From contig DATKDU010000019.1 of NCBI GenBank assembly GCA_035512595.1, positions 1-20,675 on the forward strand: 20,675 nt of DNA, given 5' to 3'. Below are positions 13,946 to 20,675 of the stretch, piece by piece (position 1 is the first letter of the stretch; the number at the start of each line of letters is the position of its first letter). This stretch comes from DATKDU01 sp035512595 (GTDB lineage: Bacteria > Planctomycetota > Planctomycetia > Pirellulales > Pirellulaceae). A program made the position numbers and the translations under genes. The notes under the pieces are model-generated. The model was not told the origin of the DNA and did no database searches. It was given only the letters and a program-made list of their open reading frames with translations.

Positions 13946-14990
13946 ACTTCGCATAAACCGTCTTCGCCTCCGCCACGTCTTCCGTCCCGCCGATGACGGC
14001 GCGGCCGTCGGGGAAGACGGTGACCTGATACTTTTCAATTACGGCGCGGACGAGATAGCGGTTTTTCGTCACGCTGCCGACGGCGGAGAGCTTCTCCGCA
14101 AGCTGGTCGAGCGAGATCGGCTCGCGGCCGGGAAAGCTGAGCTGTACCGAGTTGCGGCCGCAGAGGACGGCCGTGTGGCTGCCGCGTTTGCCGTCGAGCC
14201 ATGGATATTCCCGGCCGCTGCATGCGGGGCAGCTCAAGCGGTCGCCGAACGAATCGAGCTTGATCTGCCGCAGTTGGTTGTCCCACAGGTCCAGGACGTT
14301 CCACGTGCGACTGATCGCCTCGACGTGCCCCGACAGGATTTTCAGCGCCTCGTTGGCCTGCATCGAGGCCACCACGCCAATGATCGTCCCCAGAATGCCG
14401 GCACTGTCGCAGGTGGGCGTCGATCCCGGCGGCGGCGGCTCGGGCATGAGGCACCTCAGGCAAGGGGTTTGGCCGGGAAGGATTGTCAGCACCTGCCCTT
14501 CCGCGCCGAGGCAGCCGCCGTAGACCCACGGAACATTGAACTTGAGTGCCGCGTCGTTGAGCAAAAAGCGCGTCTCAAAATTGTCGGTGCCATCAACCAG
14601 GCAATCGACGCCGTCCAAAAGGCGAGCGATGTTCGTCGGATCGACGTCGGCCACGATCGCCTCGATCTCGATCTGCGAGTTGATCTTGTCCAGGCGATTC
14701 TTGGCGGCAATCGCCTTGGGAAGTCCCGCGGCCACATCGTCCTCGTCGTAGAGCACCTGCCGCTGGAGGTTGTTGAGCTCCAGAAAATCGCGATCGACAA
14801 TCCGCAAGTGCCCGACGCCGGCGCGGGCCAGTGTGTTGGCCAGCACCGAGCCGAGCGCCCCGCAGCCGACGATCAGCGCCCGGCTGGCAAGCAGTTTTTC
14901 CTGCCCCGCGTTGCCAATTGGGGGGTAGCGCATCTGGCGGACGTAGCGGGCGAGCTTGGGATCGGTCGTCGGTGAACTCTCGTCGGACAT
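13932..14990 (-). CDS. ThiF/MoeB/HesA-like E1 adenylating enzyme
   Basis: 352 residues from ATG 14990, 7 bases after the stop of the upstream gene; an ATG at 15026 would overlap that gene and adds residues not typical of the family. E1-like enzymes adenylate the C-terminal Gly of a small sulfur-carrier protein (ThiS or MoaD type). Seen here: the ATP-binding loop VGCGALGSVLANTLARAGVG, VDRDFLELNNLQRQVLY, VDGTDNFETRFLLNDAA, GCLGAEGQ, a zinc pair CLRC and a second pair CPAC. A C-terminal extension of about 70 residues (EPISLDQLAEKLSAVGSV... RAVIGGTEDVAEAKTVYAKY) replaces the rhodanese found in some relatives. No ThiS/MoaD gene is nearby, so thiamine versus molybdopterin or another pathway cannot be chosen. 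Confidence 0.9.
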   Translation of the reverse strand: MSDESSPTTDPKLARYVRQMRYPPIGNAGQEKLLASRALIVGCGALGSVLANTLARAGVGHLRIVDRDFLELNNLQRQVLYDEDDVAAGLPKAIAAKNRLDKINSQIEIEAIVADVDPTNIARLLDGVDCLVDGTDNFETRFLLNDAALKFNVPWVYGGCLGAEGQVLTILPGQTPCLRCLMPEPPPPGSTPTCDSAGILGTIIGVVASMQANEALKILSGHVEAISRTWNVLDLWDNQLRQIKLDSFGDRLSCPACSGREYPWLDGKRGSHTAVLCGRNSVQLSFPGREPISLDQLAEKLSAVGSVTKNRYLVRAVIEKYQVTVFPDGRAVIGGTEDVAEAKTVYAKYVGN

Positions 14991-14997
14991 GGTTCTA

Positions 14998-15945
14998 TTA
15001 AACGATGTAGCCGGCGAACTGCCCATACGGCGCCAGGTCCCGCTGGAGCCGGTCGCACTCGGCGCGGGCGACGGCGATGTCCGTCGGCAGCGGCAACGGC
15101 CGGAAGGCGATCACGGGCCGCGTGAGCGTGTTGGCCCAGTCGGCAAACGTAGCCGAGTCCGTCACTTCCCCCAGCACCAAGCGGGCGTCGTCCGGCGGCA
15201 GCTCGGTTTGTCCTTGCATCAGGCGATGAGCCAGCAGGATGTTTTCCGAGGCGGCCGTTCGAATCTCGCCATTACCCGACGGCAAGACGCCGATCGCCAC
15301 CGCGGCATATCGGTTCAGCCGCGATAAATCAGCCGCGGCCGAGCCGCTGGCAATCTCCGCGATGATCAGCACGCCTTCCTGGGACGAGAGCGTCAACAGT
15401 TTCTCGTCGAGCGACTCGGCCGGAGCGAGAAGTGCCGCCGCGTGCTCGCGGCATTGCTCAAGGATTGCCTCCGCAGGTGCTTCCGAGCGGATGGCCCGCA
15501 GCACCCAGGTTTTTCCGCCATGAACGAGGTTCCGCCCCGCGACCGCCAGCGGCTTTAGTCCGATCGTTCGCGTGGCTGTCTCGACCACCGCGCTACCCTG
15601 CCGCAGCTCGACGGTCACGTCATAAAGTGCCGGCCAGTCGGGGGACCAGAAGATCGGTTCGGTGACGAGGGCCTGGGCTCTTACGTAGGACAGGTTTTCA
15701 ACCTGTCCCATAGTGGTGCACTCGCTCCGCGAATGCACTTCCACTCGCGGAGCGAGTGGACCACATGGAACGAGCCGGTACGTCGCCGGCAGCGTGCTCC
15801 CGCGGCTGCATCGCGGACCGCGGACGATTCCCGCCAGCGACAGCCCAGCCAGCGATTCTTCGCACCGCAGCCGCGCATGAACGACCGCCCGGTTGGGCGT
15901 CAGCTCGCTGTAGAAGACTTCCAGTGACCCCAGATGAGATTCCAT
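14998..15945 (-). CDS. GH2-like beta-sandwich protein, hypothetical
   Basis: 315 residues from ATG 15945 (GAGG directly upstream, short spacing). Residues from about 70 to 150 (TEPIFWSPDWPALYDVTVEL, TRTIGLKPLAVAGRNLVHGG then KTWVLRAIR) resemble the immunoglobulin-like sandwich domain and the linker into the barrel of family 2 glycoside hydrolases. The part beyond is alpha/beta (LLTLSSQEGVLIIAEIASGS ...), but I do not see the GH2 catalytic acid/base motifs, so enzymatic activity is doubtful. There is no signal peptide with this start. About 28 residues (starting CGPLAPRVEV and ending GQVENLSYVRA) are encoded by a cluster of palindromic repeats inserted in frame. It lies 48 bases after the DUF5329 gene and just before the E1-like gene. 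Confidence 0.72.
   Translation of the reverse strand: MESHLGSLEVFYSELTPNRAVVHARLRCEESLAGLSLAGIVRGPRCSRGSTLPATYRLVPCGPLAPRVEVHSRSECTTMGQVENLSYVRAQALVTEPIFWSPDWPALYDVTVELRQGSAVVETATRTIGLKPLAVAGRNLVHGGKTWVLRAIRSEAPAEAILEQCREHAAALLAPAESLDEKLLTLSSQEGVLIIAEIASGSAAADLSRLNRYAAVAIGVLPSGNGEIRTAASENILLAHRLMQGQTELPPDDARLVLGEVTDSATFADWANTLTRPVIAFRPLPLPTDIAVARAECDRLQRDLAPYGQFAGYIV
15685..15766. repeat. Cluster of three palindromes inside a coding sequence
   Basis: 15685-15708 is a full family 1 palindrome (GTA edge, stem GGACAGGTT/AACCTGTCC). 15713-15738 and 15740-15766 are an inverted pair of family 2 palindromes (CACTCGCTCCGCGAATGCAC and CACTCGCGGAGCGAGTGGAC), separated by a single base. All three are in frame within the GH2-like gene. 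Confidence 0.72.
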
Positions 15946-15993
15946 CCCCTCGTCGTACGCCAACAGGCCGGACCTCAACAAGCCCCAACCGGC

Positions 15994-16374
15994 TTATTTC
16001 TCCGCCGGCATTTCCCATTTCTTGAGCAGCTCAACGAGATAGTCGCGGCTTTTGCTCTCGCGGCCGTCGGCAAACCGCACCAGGTACGGAATGCCGGCGC
16101 CAGAGGCGGTGGCCACGATGCGGATGAAATCGTCGGCCGTTTTGACCCGCTCCTTGTTGTCATTCCAGATGTAGCGCATGAAACGGCCGGCAATCTGGGC
16201 GTCGTACTCGACCCCATTGCGGACGAACCTGGCCTGCTTGAGCCCCTCGACGTGGGCGATCATCGCCTCGATCTTCTGAGTCTCGGTGCGGAATTTTTCC
16301 GCGGCCCGCAAGGGCAGCGCCGCGAAGATCGCGATGAACGCGAAAGTCAAGCCGGTCACGGGCAAGCGTTGCAT
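15994..16374 (-). CDS. DUF5329 family exported protein
   Basis: 126 residues, with an AAGGA ribosome site 8-9 bases before the ATG. It starts with a cleavable signal peptide (MQRLPVTGLTFAFIAIFAAL, likely cut after LRA). The mature part fits DUF5329: IEAMIAHVEGLKQARFVRNG, EYDAQIAGRFMRYIWNDNKE, VKTADDFIRIVATASGAGIP and YLVRFADGRESKSRDYLVEL. Members are small exported proteins of unknown function. A possible promoter lies about 40 bases upstream, so this gene may start the run toward the GH2-like, E1-like and Sir2 genes. Confidence 0.82.
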   Translation of the reverse strand: MQRLPVTGLTFAFIAIFAALPLRAAEKFRTETQKIEAMIAHVEGLKQARFVRNGVEYDAQIAGRFMRYIWNDNKERVKTADDFIRIVATASGAGIPYLVRFADGRESKSRDYLVELLKKWEMPAEK

Positions 16375-16410
16375 GAACTGTTCCTTCGATGTTCCTGTTG
16401 GGTCCGTCGA

Positions 16411-16438
16411 ATTGTTGCCAATTGCCCGCTGGCGTCAA
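16411..16438 (-). promoter_or_regulatory. Possible promoter for the DUF5329 gene
   Basis: Minus strand: -35 TTGACG (16438-16433, 5 of 6), spacer 16, -10 AACAAT (16416-16411, 4 of 6). The start would be near 16404, about 30 bases before the ATG at 16374, with the ribosome site in between. Confidence 0.4.
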
Positions 16439-16574
16439 GACGATTTTGCTGAACCTGGGCTGCGCGGCAAATGCGCCGGAAAAAACAGCCGTTTTTGACC
16501 GATATCCGCCTTTCCGCCGCGCACCAATTTCGCCAATCGGCAGTGGACCCTTTTGCCAGCTTTCGCTCGCGGGA

Positions 16575-16720
16575 AGCCGATGCCGGAACTGCCGCGGCAA
16601 TCACCATCTCCACGCAGCAGCCGCCGGACAGCCCGGCCTGGACGCAGGCCCGAATCGGCGGGTGATTCTTCTCGACCCAGGCGTCCCACAGCTCGTTGAG
16701 CACGGCGGCAAGAAACTAAA
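16575..16720 (-). pseudogene. Remnant of a RidA (YjgF) family gene
   Basis: In the frame that reads FLAAVLNELWDAWVEKNHPP then IRACVQAGLSGGCCVEMVIA and AAVPA, the minus strand matches the C-terminal third of RidA-family proteins (the N-x-x-W-D-A-W-V ... PPARACV ... VEIxVTAAV pattern). Directly upstream in this frame is a TAG (16718-16720), and no N-terminal two thirds are present before the DUF6429 stop at 16728. After AAVPA the frame runs on into sequence unlike RidA. There is no start codon with a ribosome site. I read it as a decayed, truncated copy; the exact ends are approximate. The rest of 16439-16574 shows nothing recognisable. Confidence 0.5.
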
Positions 16721-16727
16721 ACCTCGG

Positions 16728-16958
16728 TCATGCTCGTTTGGCGAACAGTTCCTCCAGCAACCGCTCGGCCCGCGCGAGCCCTTCCTCCGTCAGGCAGACC
16801 GACTTGGCCTTCTCTTTGGGATCGGTGATGTAACCCTTCTCGTGCAAGCGGTCCATCGCGTCCCAATCAAAGCCCTTCCAGACCCGGTCGCCGTCGTGCC
16901 GGCCGAGGAGGAGCAGCGCCAGGACGGCGTCGTCGATTTTCGAATTGTCGAGTTGCAT
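16728..16958 (-). CDS. DUF6429 family protein
   Basis: 76 residues, the usual size. The sequence fits the family pattern closely: MQLDNSKIDDAVLALLLLGR, DGDRVWKGFDWDAMDRLHEK, GYITDPKEKAKSVCLTEEGL and a C-terminal helix ERLLEELFAK. It looks like a small winged-helix-like protein, which would be compatible with DNA or protein binding, but the function is unknown. Its upstream region is an inverted repeat element; no strong ribosome site is seen. A RidA-like remnant begins a few bases after its stop. Confidence 0.85.
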   Translation of the reverse strand: MQLDNSKIDDAVLALLLLGRHDGDRVWKGFDWDAMDRLHEKGYITDPKEKAKSVCLTEEGLARAERLLEELFAKRA

Positions 16959-16984
16959 CGCGGCACCATTCGTCAGTTTTCCGT

Positions 16985-17057
16985 CTCTGCGCCTCCGCGC
17001 CTCTGCGAGATACTCTGCCGACGATTTTTATCGCGCAGAGGTGCAGGACTCGCAGAG
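16985..17057. repeat. Imperfect inverted repeat of CGCAGAGG units
   Basis: The left arm (16985-17008, CTCTGCGCCTCCGCGCCTCT then GCGA) and right arm (17034-17057, CGCAGAGGTGCAGGACTCGC then AGAG) are imperfect inverted copies of about 24 bases, each made of repeated CGCAGAGG-type units. The centre holds a small palindrome, CGATTTTTATCG-like. It fills the gap between the UVR-like gene and the DUF6429 gene and could fold into a long hairpin in the DUF6429 leader. Confidence 0.6.
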
Positions 17058-17083
17058 AAGCAAGTGGCCCGATGGTCCGAGGT

Positions 17084-17548
17084 TTACATGCCGTCGAAAT
17101 CGCTTTCAATCGGCAACGGCTGATCAAATCCCAGGTCACTCAGGGCACGGACGAAGTGATCGGGCTGAACATCAATGACGTTTTCGGCCATTTGCCGCAA
17201 GCGGTCCTTCAGCGCGTTCGCCTGGTCCCGGGCCTGGCAGGCACGTGCCCAGTCTTGTTCGATGCATGCAAGCTCCTTTTTCTGATTGAGCCGATCTATC
17301 TCCGTATCTAGCTCCCAATACTTGGGCGGCAACAATGCCCGAGCAATCTGATCGATCAATTGCTGCAAACCAATTCGTAACAGGAATCGCCCGAGCGGCT
17401 TGCTCGAATGGTCGCAGTGGCGGCCGAGCTTATGGAGGAACGCGATCGTCAGGGGCGGAACATGAAGCGGCGTGAGCGGGTCATCGTTCAAGCGACTAGC
17501 CGCATTAAGAAGCTTTTTGGGACCGTAATGGAGTGGAACGTCAGCCAT
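17084..17548 (-). CDS. Hypothetical protein with UVR-like coiled segment
   Basis: 154 residues from ATG 17548, 39 bases after the stop of the large cytochrome gene. The N-terminal part (about 1-75) is helical and unrecognised (HVPPLTIAFLHKLGRHCDHS). Residues about 78-122 form a charged helical hairpin, WELDTEIDRLNQKKELACIE then QDWARACQARDQANALKDRL, that resembles the UVR motif of UvrB/UvrC and ClpA-type proteins (alternating Lys/Glu, A-x-x-x-x-D-W-x-x-A-x-x-x-R-D). The C-terminus is acidic. The UVR motif mediates protein contacts; nothing else points to DNA repair. The start lacks a clear ribosome site. Confidence 0.68.
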   Translation of the reverse strand: MADVPLHYGPKKLLNAASRLNDDPLTPLHVPPLTIAFLHKLGRHCDHSSKPLGRFLLRIGLQQLIDQIARALLPPKYWELDTEIDRLNQKKELACIEQDWARACQARDQANALKDRLRQMAENVIDVQPDHFVRALSDLGFDQPLPIESDFDGM

Positions 17549-17587
17549 GGCAGCAAATATTCCCCGAAACCTGATCCTTGACGCCTA

Positions 17588-20500
17588 TCAGTGATGATGC
17601 CCACCCCCTGAAAACACCGGATGGTCCTCTCTCCCCTTCGCCATCACGTAAGCGATCAAATCGAGAATCTCCTCGCGGGTCAGCTTGTCGAGGAGCCCTT
17701 TGGGCATGATCGAGACTTCCGATTTCTTGCGGGCGGTGATTTCGGATTTTTTCAGCTCGATCGGCTGGGCTTTGACGAGCGGGTTCTCGATCACTTTCAC
17801 GGTCTCGGGCGTTTCGGACAGGACGAGGCCGGTGATCGTCTGCCCCGATTCGGTCTGGAAGACGAACGTCTGGTACTTCTCGTTGATCCGGGCCGCGGGG
17901 TCGATCAGCTCCTTGAGGATGTCGAGCGATTTCCATTTTTCGTCCAGCTTGGTCAAGTCCGGGCCGATCTCCTGGCCCGCGCCGCCCAGCTTGTGGCAGG
18001 CGACGCAGGCGGCGACGGTGAAGATTTGCTTGGCGCTTCCGAAATTGCGGCCATGCTCCAGTTCTTCGACCGCGACGGCTAAATCCTCGACCTTCCACTG
18101 CGTCCGCGTGCGGGTCGTCTTCAGCAGCTCGTCCTGGATCGGCAGCTTGTGGGCCGCCAGATACCCGTCGGGATCGGCCAGATAATCATCAAGGCTCTCG
18201 ACGATCACGAGCGAACCGTACATCCGCCGCCAGTGGCCGGGATAGGTGCAGACGTACGGGTAGACGCCGCTCTGGGCGGGCGCGGTAAAGGAGAGCTTCT
18301 GCGACTGTCGCGGTTGAAGGAGCTGGCTCGACAGCAGAATCTTGCTCGACTGCGGCACGAAATGCCGCTCGAGCGCGCCGGGCTGCTGGGCCATCGCCTC
18401 GGCCGCATTGCCGATTTCCTCCATCGCCCCGGGCAGCGTGATGGCGAAGTTGTGGGGCATGATGTCGCTGTTTTCCAGGACGAACTCGACGGGCTTGCCG
18501 GCCTGGATGACGATCCGCTCCTTGTCGAATGCCATCTGGTGCGGGATTGTGCCGATGCGGATCACACGCACGCCGAGGTCCCCCAGTTCCCTGCGGATTG
18601 ACTTGGCTCGCTCGGCCGGCAAGAGCGCCGCAAGCGATTCGGCCAGTTGCATCGCATCCAGTGCCGCCGGCGACGTACGGTCGGCAGTCGGAATCTTGGC
18701 GATGTGCGCCAGCAGCGTCGTCACCAGCGGCTCGGCGTCTTCGGCCGGCCAGTAGCTGCGGGGGATCCGCTGGATCGCGCGGATTGCCTGCGAGCGGTCG
18801 ATGTTGCCCTGAATGAACTTAGCCAGCGTCTCAAACGAATTCGTCTCCTGGCCGCGGAAGCTGGTCACCGCCAGCATGGCCTCGCGGCGGATGAGCGATT
18901 CCGGTCCGCCGCCGCCGAGTTCGAAGACCGTCTTGAACCGGGGCGCTCGGTTGTTCTCTCGTTCAAACACGACGTTCCGGCCGCTGTCGAGAACCGTCAA
19001 TCGAAAGCCCTCCAGCCGCCGCCACAGATCGCCGTCGCGGCGATTGTAGACGGCAATCGACTCGATCGGCACTTCATCGCCGAGATCGACTTCCCACCAC
19101 GGGTCGGGCGTGTTTTCCACGGTGTGCGTCTGGCCGCCGCTGCCGTACGACTCGTTGGTGTTGCCGTCGATGGCGCGGGAGGCAGCACCGCCGTGGGCCG
19201 TGTTCTTTTGGGATGCCTTTCCAGATCGGGCGACGTTGCGGCCGTCGCTGGTGACCTCCACCTCCGCCAACGTCAATGTGCCGCGGCGCGGCAGCTCGAT
19301 CCGCACGAACCGGCCGTAGGTCCCTTTCGTCGCCGGTTTGCCGCTGGCCAGTTCCGGCGGCAACCCGTGCAGCAGCGGCTCGACTTTTGTGTAAAGCGAG
19401 GCTCGCACGCTCGGATCGCTGATCAGCGGCACTGCCGAGACCAGATCGCGCAGCGTCGGGACCGATTTGGCGGCCAGCTCCCAGGCGTGGTCCGCATTGC
19501 CGTCAGCGGCAATCAGGCCGAGGTAGCCGGCCTGGCGGATGATGGGCTGTTTGGCGGTGGTGGCGAGTTTTTCGAGTTGGCTGCGCACGTGGGGCAGGTT
19601 TTCAACCTGTCCTTCTCTTCGGGACAGGTTGGAAACCTGTCCTACAGCAGTCGTCAGCAGCCGCACGAGGTCGAACGCCACGCTTTCGTCGAACGCTTCA
19701 GACTGCTTGTCGATGGCGATCAGCGCATCAAGGAGAATGTGCAGCTCGGACTTCTTCTCCACGCCAGCCAGGAAGGCAATGGCCGGCTGCCGCTGCTCGT
19801 CGCGGATGCCGACGCGGTAGAGGACCTCCAGCGCGACGGCCCGGCTCATGTCCATCTTGAGAAGCTCGTCGGTCTTCACGTTCTTGAGAAAGAACCGCGC
19901 GCCAGCATCGCTGGAAAAAGCGATCTTCTTCCCCTCGGCCAGGGCCTTCTTCCAGTGCGGCTCCAGAGCCCGCATCGTCTCGTCGCGGGTGAAGGTGATG
20001 TACTCGTCGGACGGGTGCTCCGCCGAGATCAACGGCACTTCCACCGCCTCGGGCTCGGTGAAGAAGCTGGCGGCCCGCATGGCCTCCAGCCGCACCCGCG
20101 GATGTTCGTCGGCAGCCAGCTTCTTGAGCAGCTCGAGCGCCTGCGGTACGCGGTCGCGCCAGTAGCACAGCACGCGTGTGGCCGCAGCCCGGGCGCGGAA
20201 GTCGGGCGACGCGAGCATCCGCTCTAGCAGTTCGACATTGACCACATTGTGGCTCTGATGAACCCACAAGGCTTCGAGCATGTGATGCTCGTACTCCGGT
20301 TCGTTCTTGTCGAGTGCGGCCGCCCACTTCTTCACCGCGGCAATCACCTGCTGCGAGTCTCGGCCGGTGAGCTCGATCCGCGTGCGATACCGCACGCGAT
20401 CTTCCGGCTCCTTAAGCAAATCGAGCAGCTTCTCAATCGGCTCGCCGGCAATCTTTGGCGAGTGCGACAGGGGCCGGCCTTCATACGTCACGCGGTAGAC

Positions 20501-20675
20501 GCGGCCGTGCGTCCGGTCGCGGCTGGGATCGCGAAGGTTGTGCTGCATGTGGCCGATGATCGGGTTCTGCCAGTCGCCGAAGTAGATCGCCCCGTCGGCA
20601 CCGATCTCGATGTCGGTCGGCCGGAAATTCGGATCGCTCGACGACAAAATCGGCTCGACTTCGGTCCCCTCGAAG
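17588..20675 (-). CDS. PVC-type multi-domain c-type cytochrome: propeller end, HEAT, discoidin-like, cupredoxin, cytochrome c (5' end outside window)
   Basis: The last 1028 residues of a larger protein; the frame is open to the window edge (FEGTEVEPIL...). Visible order: the end of a sugar-dehydrogenase-like beta-propeller (RPTDIEIGADGAIYFGDWQN, DRTHGRVYRVTY, about 15-65); HEAT-like helical repeats (about 70-430); a discoidin/F5-8C-like sandwich (about 450-585, with ARSGKASQ, DPWWEVDLGD, SIAVYNRRDG); more helices; a plastocyanin/azurin-like cupredoxin domain (about 700-830) with copper ligands His741, Cys809, His814 and Met818 (MPHNF, CTYPGHWRRM); and a C-terminal cytochrome c with heme motif CVACH (890-894) and axial Met990 (SIMPKG). 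The tail is GGGHHH. It is presumably an exported electron-transfer or dehydrogenase protein. Two palindromic repeats encode residues near 345-363. Confidence 0.9.
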   Translation of the reverse strand, partial: FEGTEVEPILSSSDPNFRPTDIEIGADGAIYFGDWQNPIIGHMQHNLRDPSRDRTHGRVYRVTYEGRPLSHSPKIAGEPIEKLLDLLKEPEDRVRYRTRIELTGRDSQQVIAAVKKWAAALDKNEPEYEHHMLEALWVHQSHNVVNVELLERMLASPDFRARAAATRVLCYWRDRVPQALELLKKLAADEHPRVRLEAMRAASFFTEPEAVEVPLISAEHPSDEYITFTRDETMRALEPHWKKALAEGKKIAFSSDAGARFFLKNVKTDELLKMDMSRAVALEVLYRVGIRDEQRQPAIAFLAGVEKKSELHILLDALIAIDKQSEAFDESVAFDLVRLLTTAVGQVSNLSRREGQVENLPHVRSQLEKLATTAKQPIIRQAGYLGLIAADGNADHAWELAAKSVPTLRDLVSAVPLISDPSVRASLYTKVEPLLHGLPPELASGKPATKGTYGRFVRIELPRRGTLTLAEVEVTSDGRNVARSGKASQKNTAHGGAASRAIDGNTNESYGSGGQTHTVENTPDPWWEVDLGDEVPIESIAVYNRRDGDLWRRLEGFRLTVLDSGRNVVFERENNRAPRFKTVFELGGGGPESLIRREAMLAVTSFRGQETNSFETLAKFIQGNIDRSQAIRAIQRIPRSYWPAEDAEPLVTTLLAHIAKIPTADRTSPAALDAMQLAESLAALLPAERAKSIRRELGDLGVRVIRIGTIPHQMAFDKERIVIQAGKPVEFVLENSDIMPHNFAITLPGAMEEIGNAAEAMAQQPGALERHFVPQSSKILLSSQLLQPRQSQKLSFTAPAQSGVYPYVCTYPGHWRRMYGSLVIVESLDDYLADPDGYLAAHKLPIQDELLKTTRTRTQWKVEDLAVAVEELEHGRNFGSAKQIFTVAACVACHKLGGAGQEIGPDLTKLDEKWKSLDILKELIDPAARINEKYQTFVFQTESGQTITGLVLSETPETVKVIENPLVKAQPIELKKSEITARKKSEVSIMPKGLLDKLTREEILDLIAYVMAKGREDHPVFSGGGHHH
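19589..19645. repeat. Inverted pair of family 1 palindromes inside the cytochrome gene
   Basis: 19589-19612 (GTGGG edge, GCAGGTT/AACCTGTCC stem) and 19621-19645 (stem GGACAGGTT/AACCTGTCC-like with a CCTAC edge) face each other across 8 bases. On the coding strand they read GQVSNLSRREGQVENLPHV, inserted in the HEAT region. Confidence 0.7.

Noticed and set aside
16389..17123. 244-codon open frame on the plus strand
   Set aside because: It covers the DUF6429 gene, the RidA remnant and the inverted repeat in antisense and has no recognisable motif or ribosome site.
18647..20227. 526-codon open frame on the plus strand
   Set aside because: Antisense to the large cytochrome gene, whose heme and copper motifs prove the minus-strand frame.
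1..20675. CRISPR array, phage or conjugative module
   Set aside because: The repeats are palindromic, irregularly spaced and without spacer structure; no Cas, integrase, transposase or phage structural motif was seen.

Overview
This is a GC-rich, gene-dense bacterial chromosome segment that most likely comes from a planctomycete (phylum Planctomycetota, probably a Pirellulales-like lineage). The evidence is a DUF1559 pseudopilin-like protein with an H-x9-DG C-terminus, a very large HEAT / discoidin-like / cupredoxin / cytochrome c protein of the PVC type, a Uma2-family protein, a DUF6429 protein, and a CysRS with a long insert before its KMSKS-type loop. No rRNA, tRNA, CRISPR array, prophage or IS transposase is visible.

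Layout. 1-1523 (+): the 3' end of an unrecognised gene with a Gly/Tyr-rich tail, then a TPR lipoprotein. 1520-5027 (-): a housekeeping run read in the order ispF, small membrane protein, cysS, ruvC, ruvA. A good sigma70-type promoter (TTGTTC-N17-TATAAT) precedes ispF, and the small ORF and cysS overlap by ATGA. 5147-6184 (-): a DUF1559 protein. 6494-10448 (+): a TIM-barrel sugar-phosphate isomerase-like protein, a PAS-GAF-receiver regulator with its own TATAAT promoter, and a membrane-anchored calcineurin-like phosphoesterase. 10477-17548 (-): Uma2 protein, 4-TM membrane protein, Gfo/Idh/MocA oxidoreductase, Sir2 deacylase, ThiF/MoeB-like E1 enzyme, a GH2-like beta-sandwich protein, a DUF5329 protein, a RidA-like gene remnant, a DUF6429 protein and a UVR-motif-like protein. 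17588-20675 (-): the large multi-domain cytochrome protein, whose 5' end lies outside the window.

Working together: ruvA and ruvC belong to Holliday-junction processing (ruvB is not here), ispF to MEP isoprenoid synthesis and cysS to translation. ThiF and Sir2 overlap by 14 bases and probably share a transcript. The rest are typical planctomycete accessory genes with no obvious joint pathway.

The most striking feature is not a gene. Several families of short palindromic or simple repeats are scattered through the window, and they often lie inside genes or form gene ends. One hairpin family (stem GGACAGGTT/AACCTGTCC and variants) and one built on CTCGCTCCGCGAG occur singly and as inverted pairs. 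They encode in-frame peptides in three proteins, provide the stop codons of cysS and the phosphoesterase, and fill the whole cysS-ruvC junction including the ruvC N-terminus. A separate simple repeat forms the ruvC C-terminus. I see no clearly new defence or metabolic system; the repeat ecology and a receiver domain with Glu in place of the phospho-acceptor Asp are the best leads.
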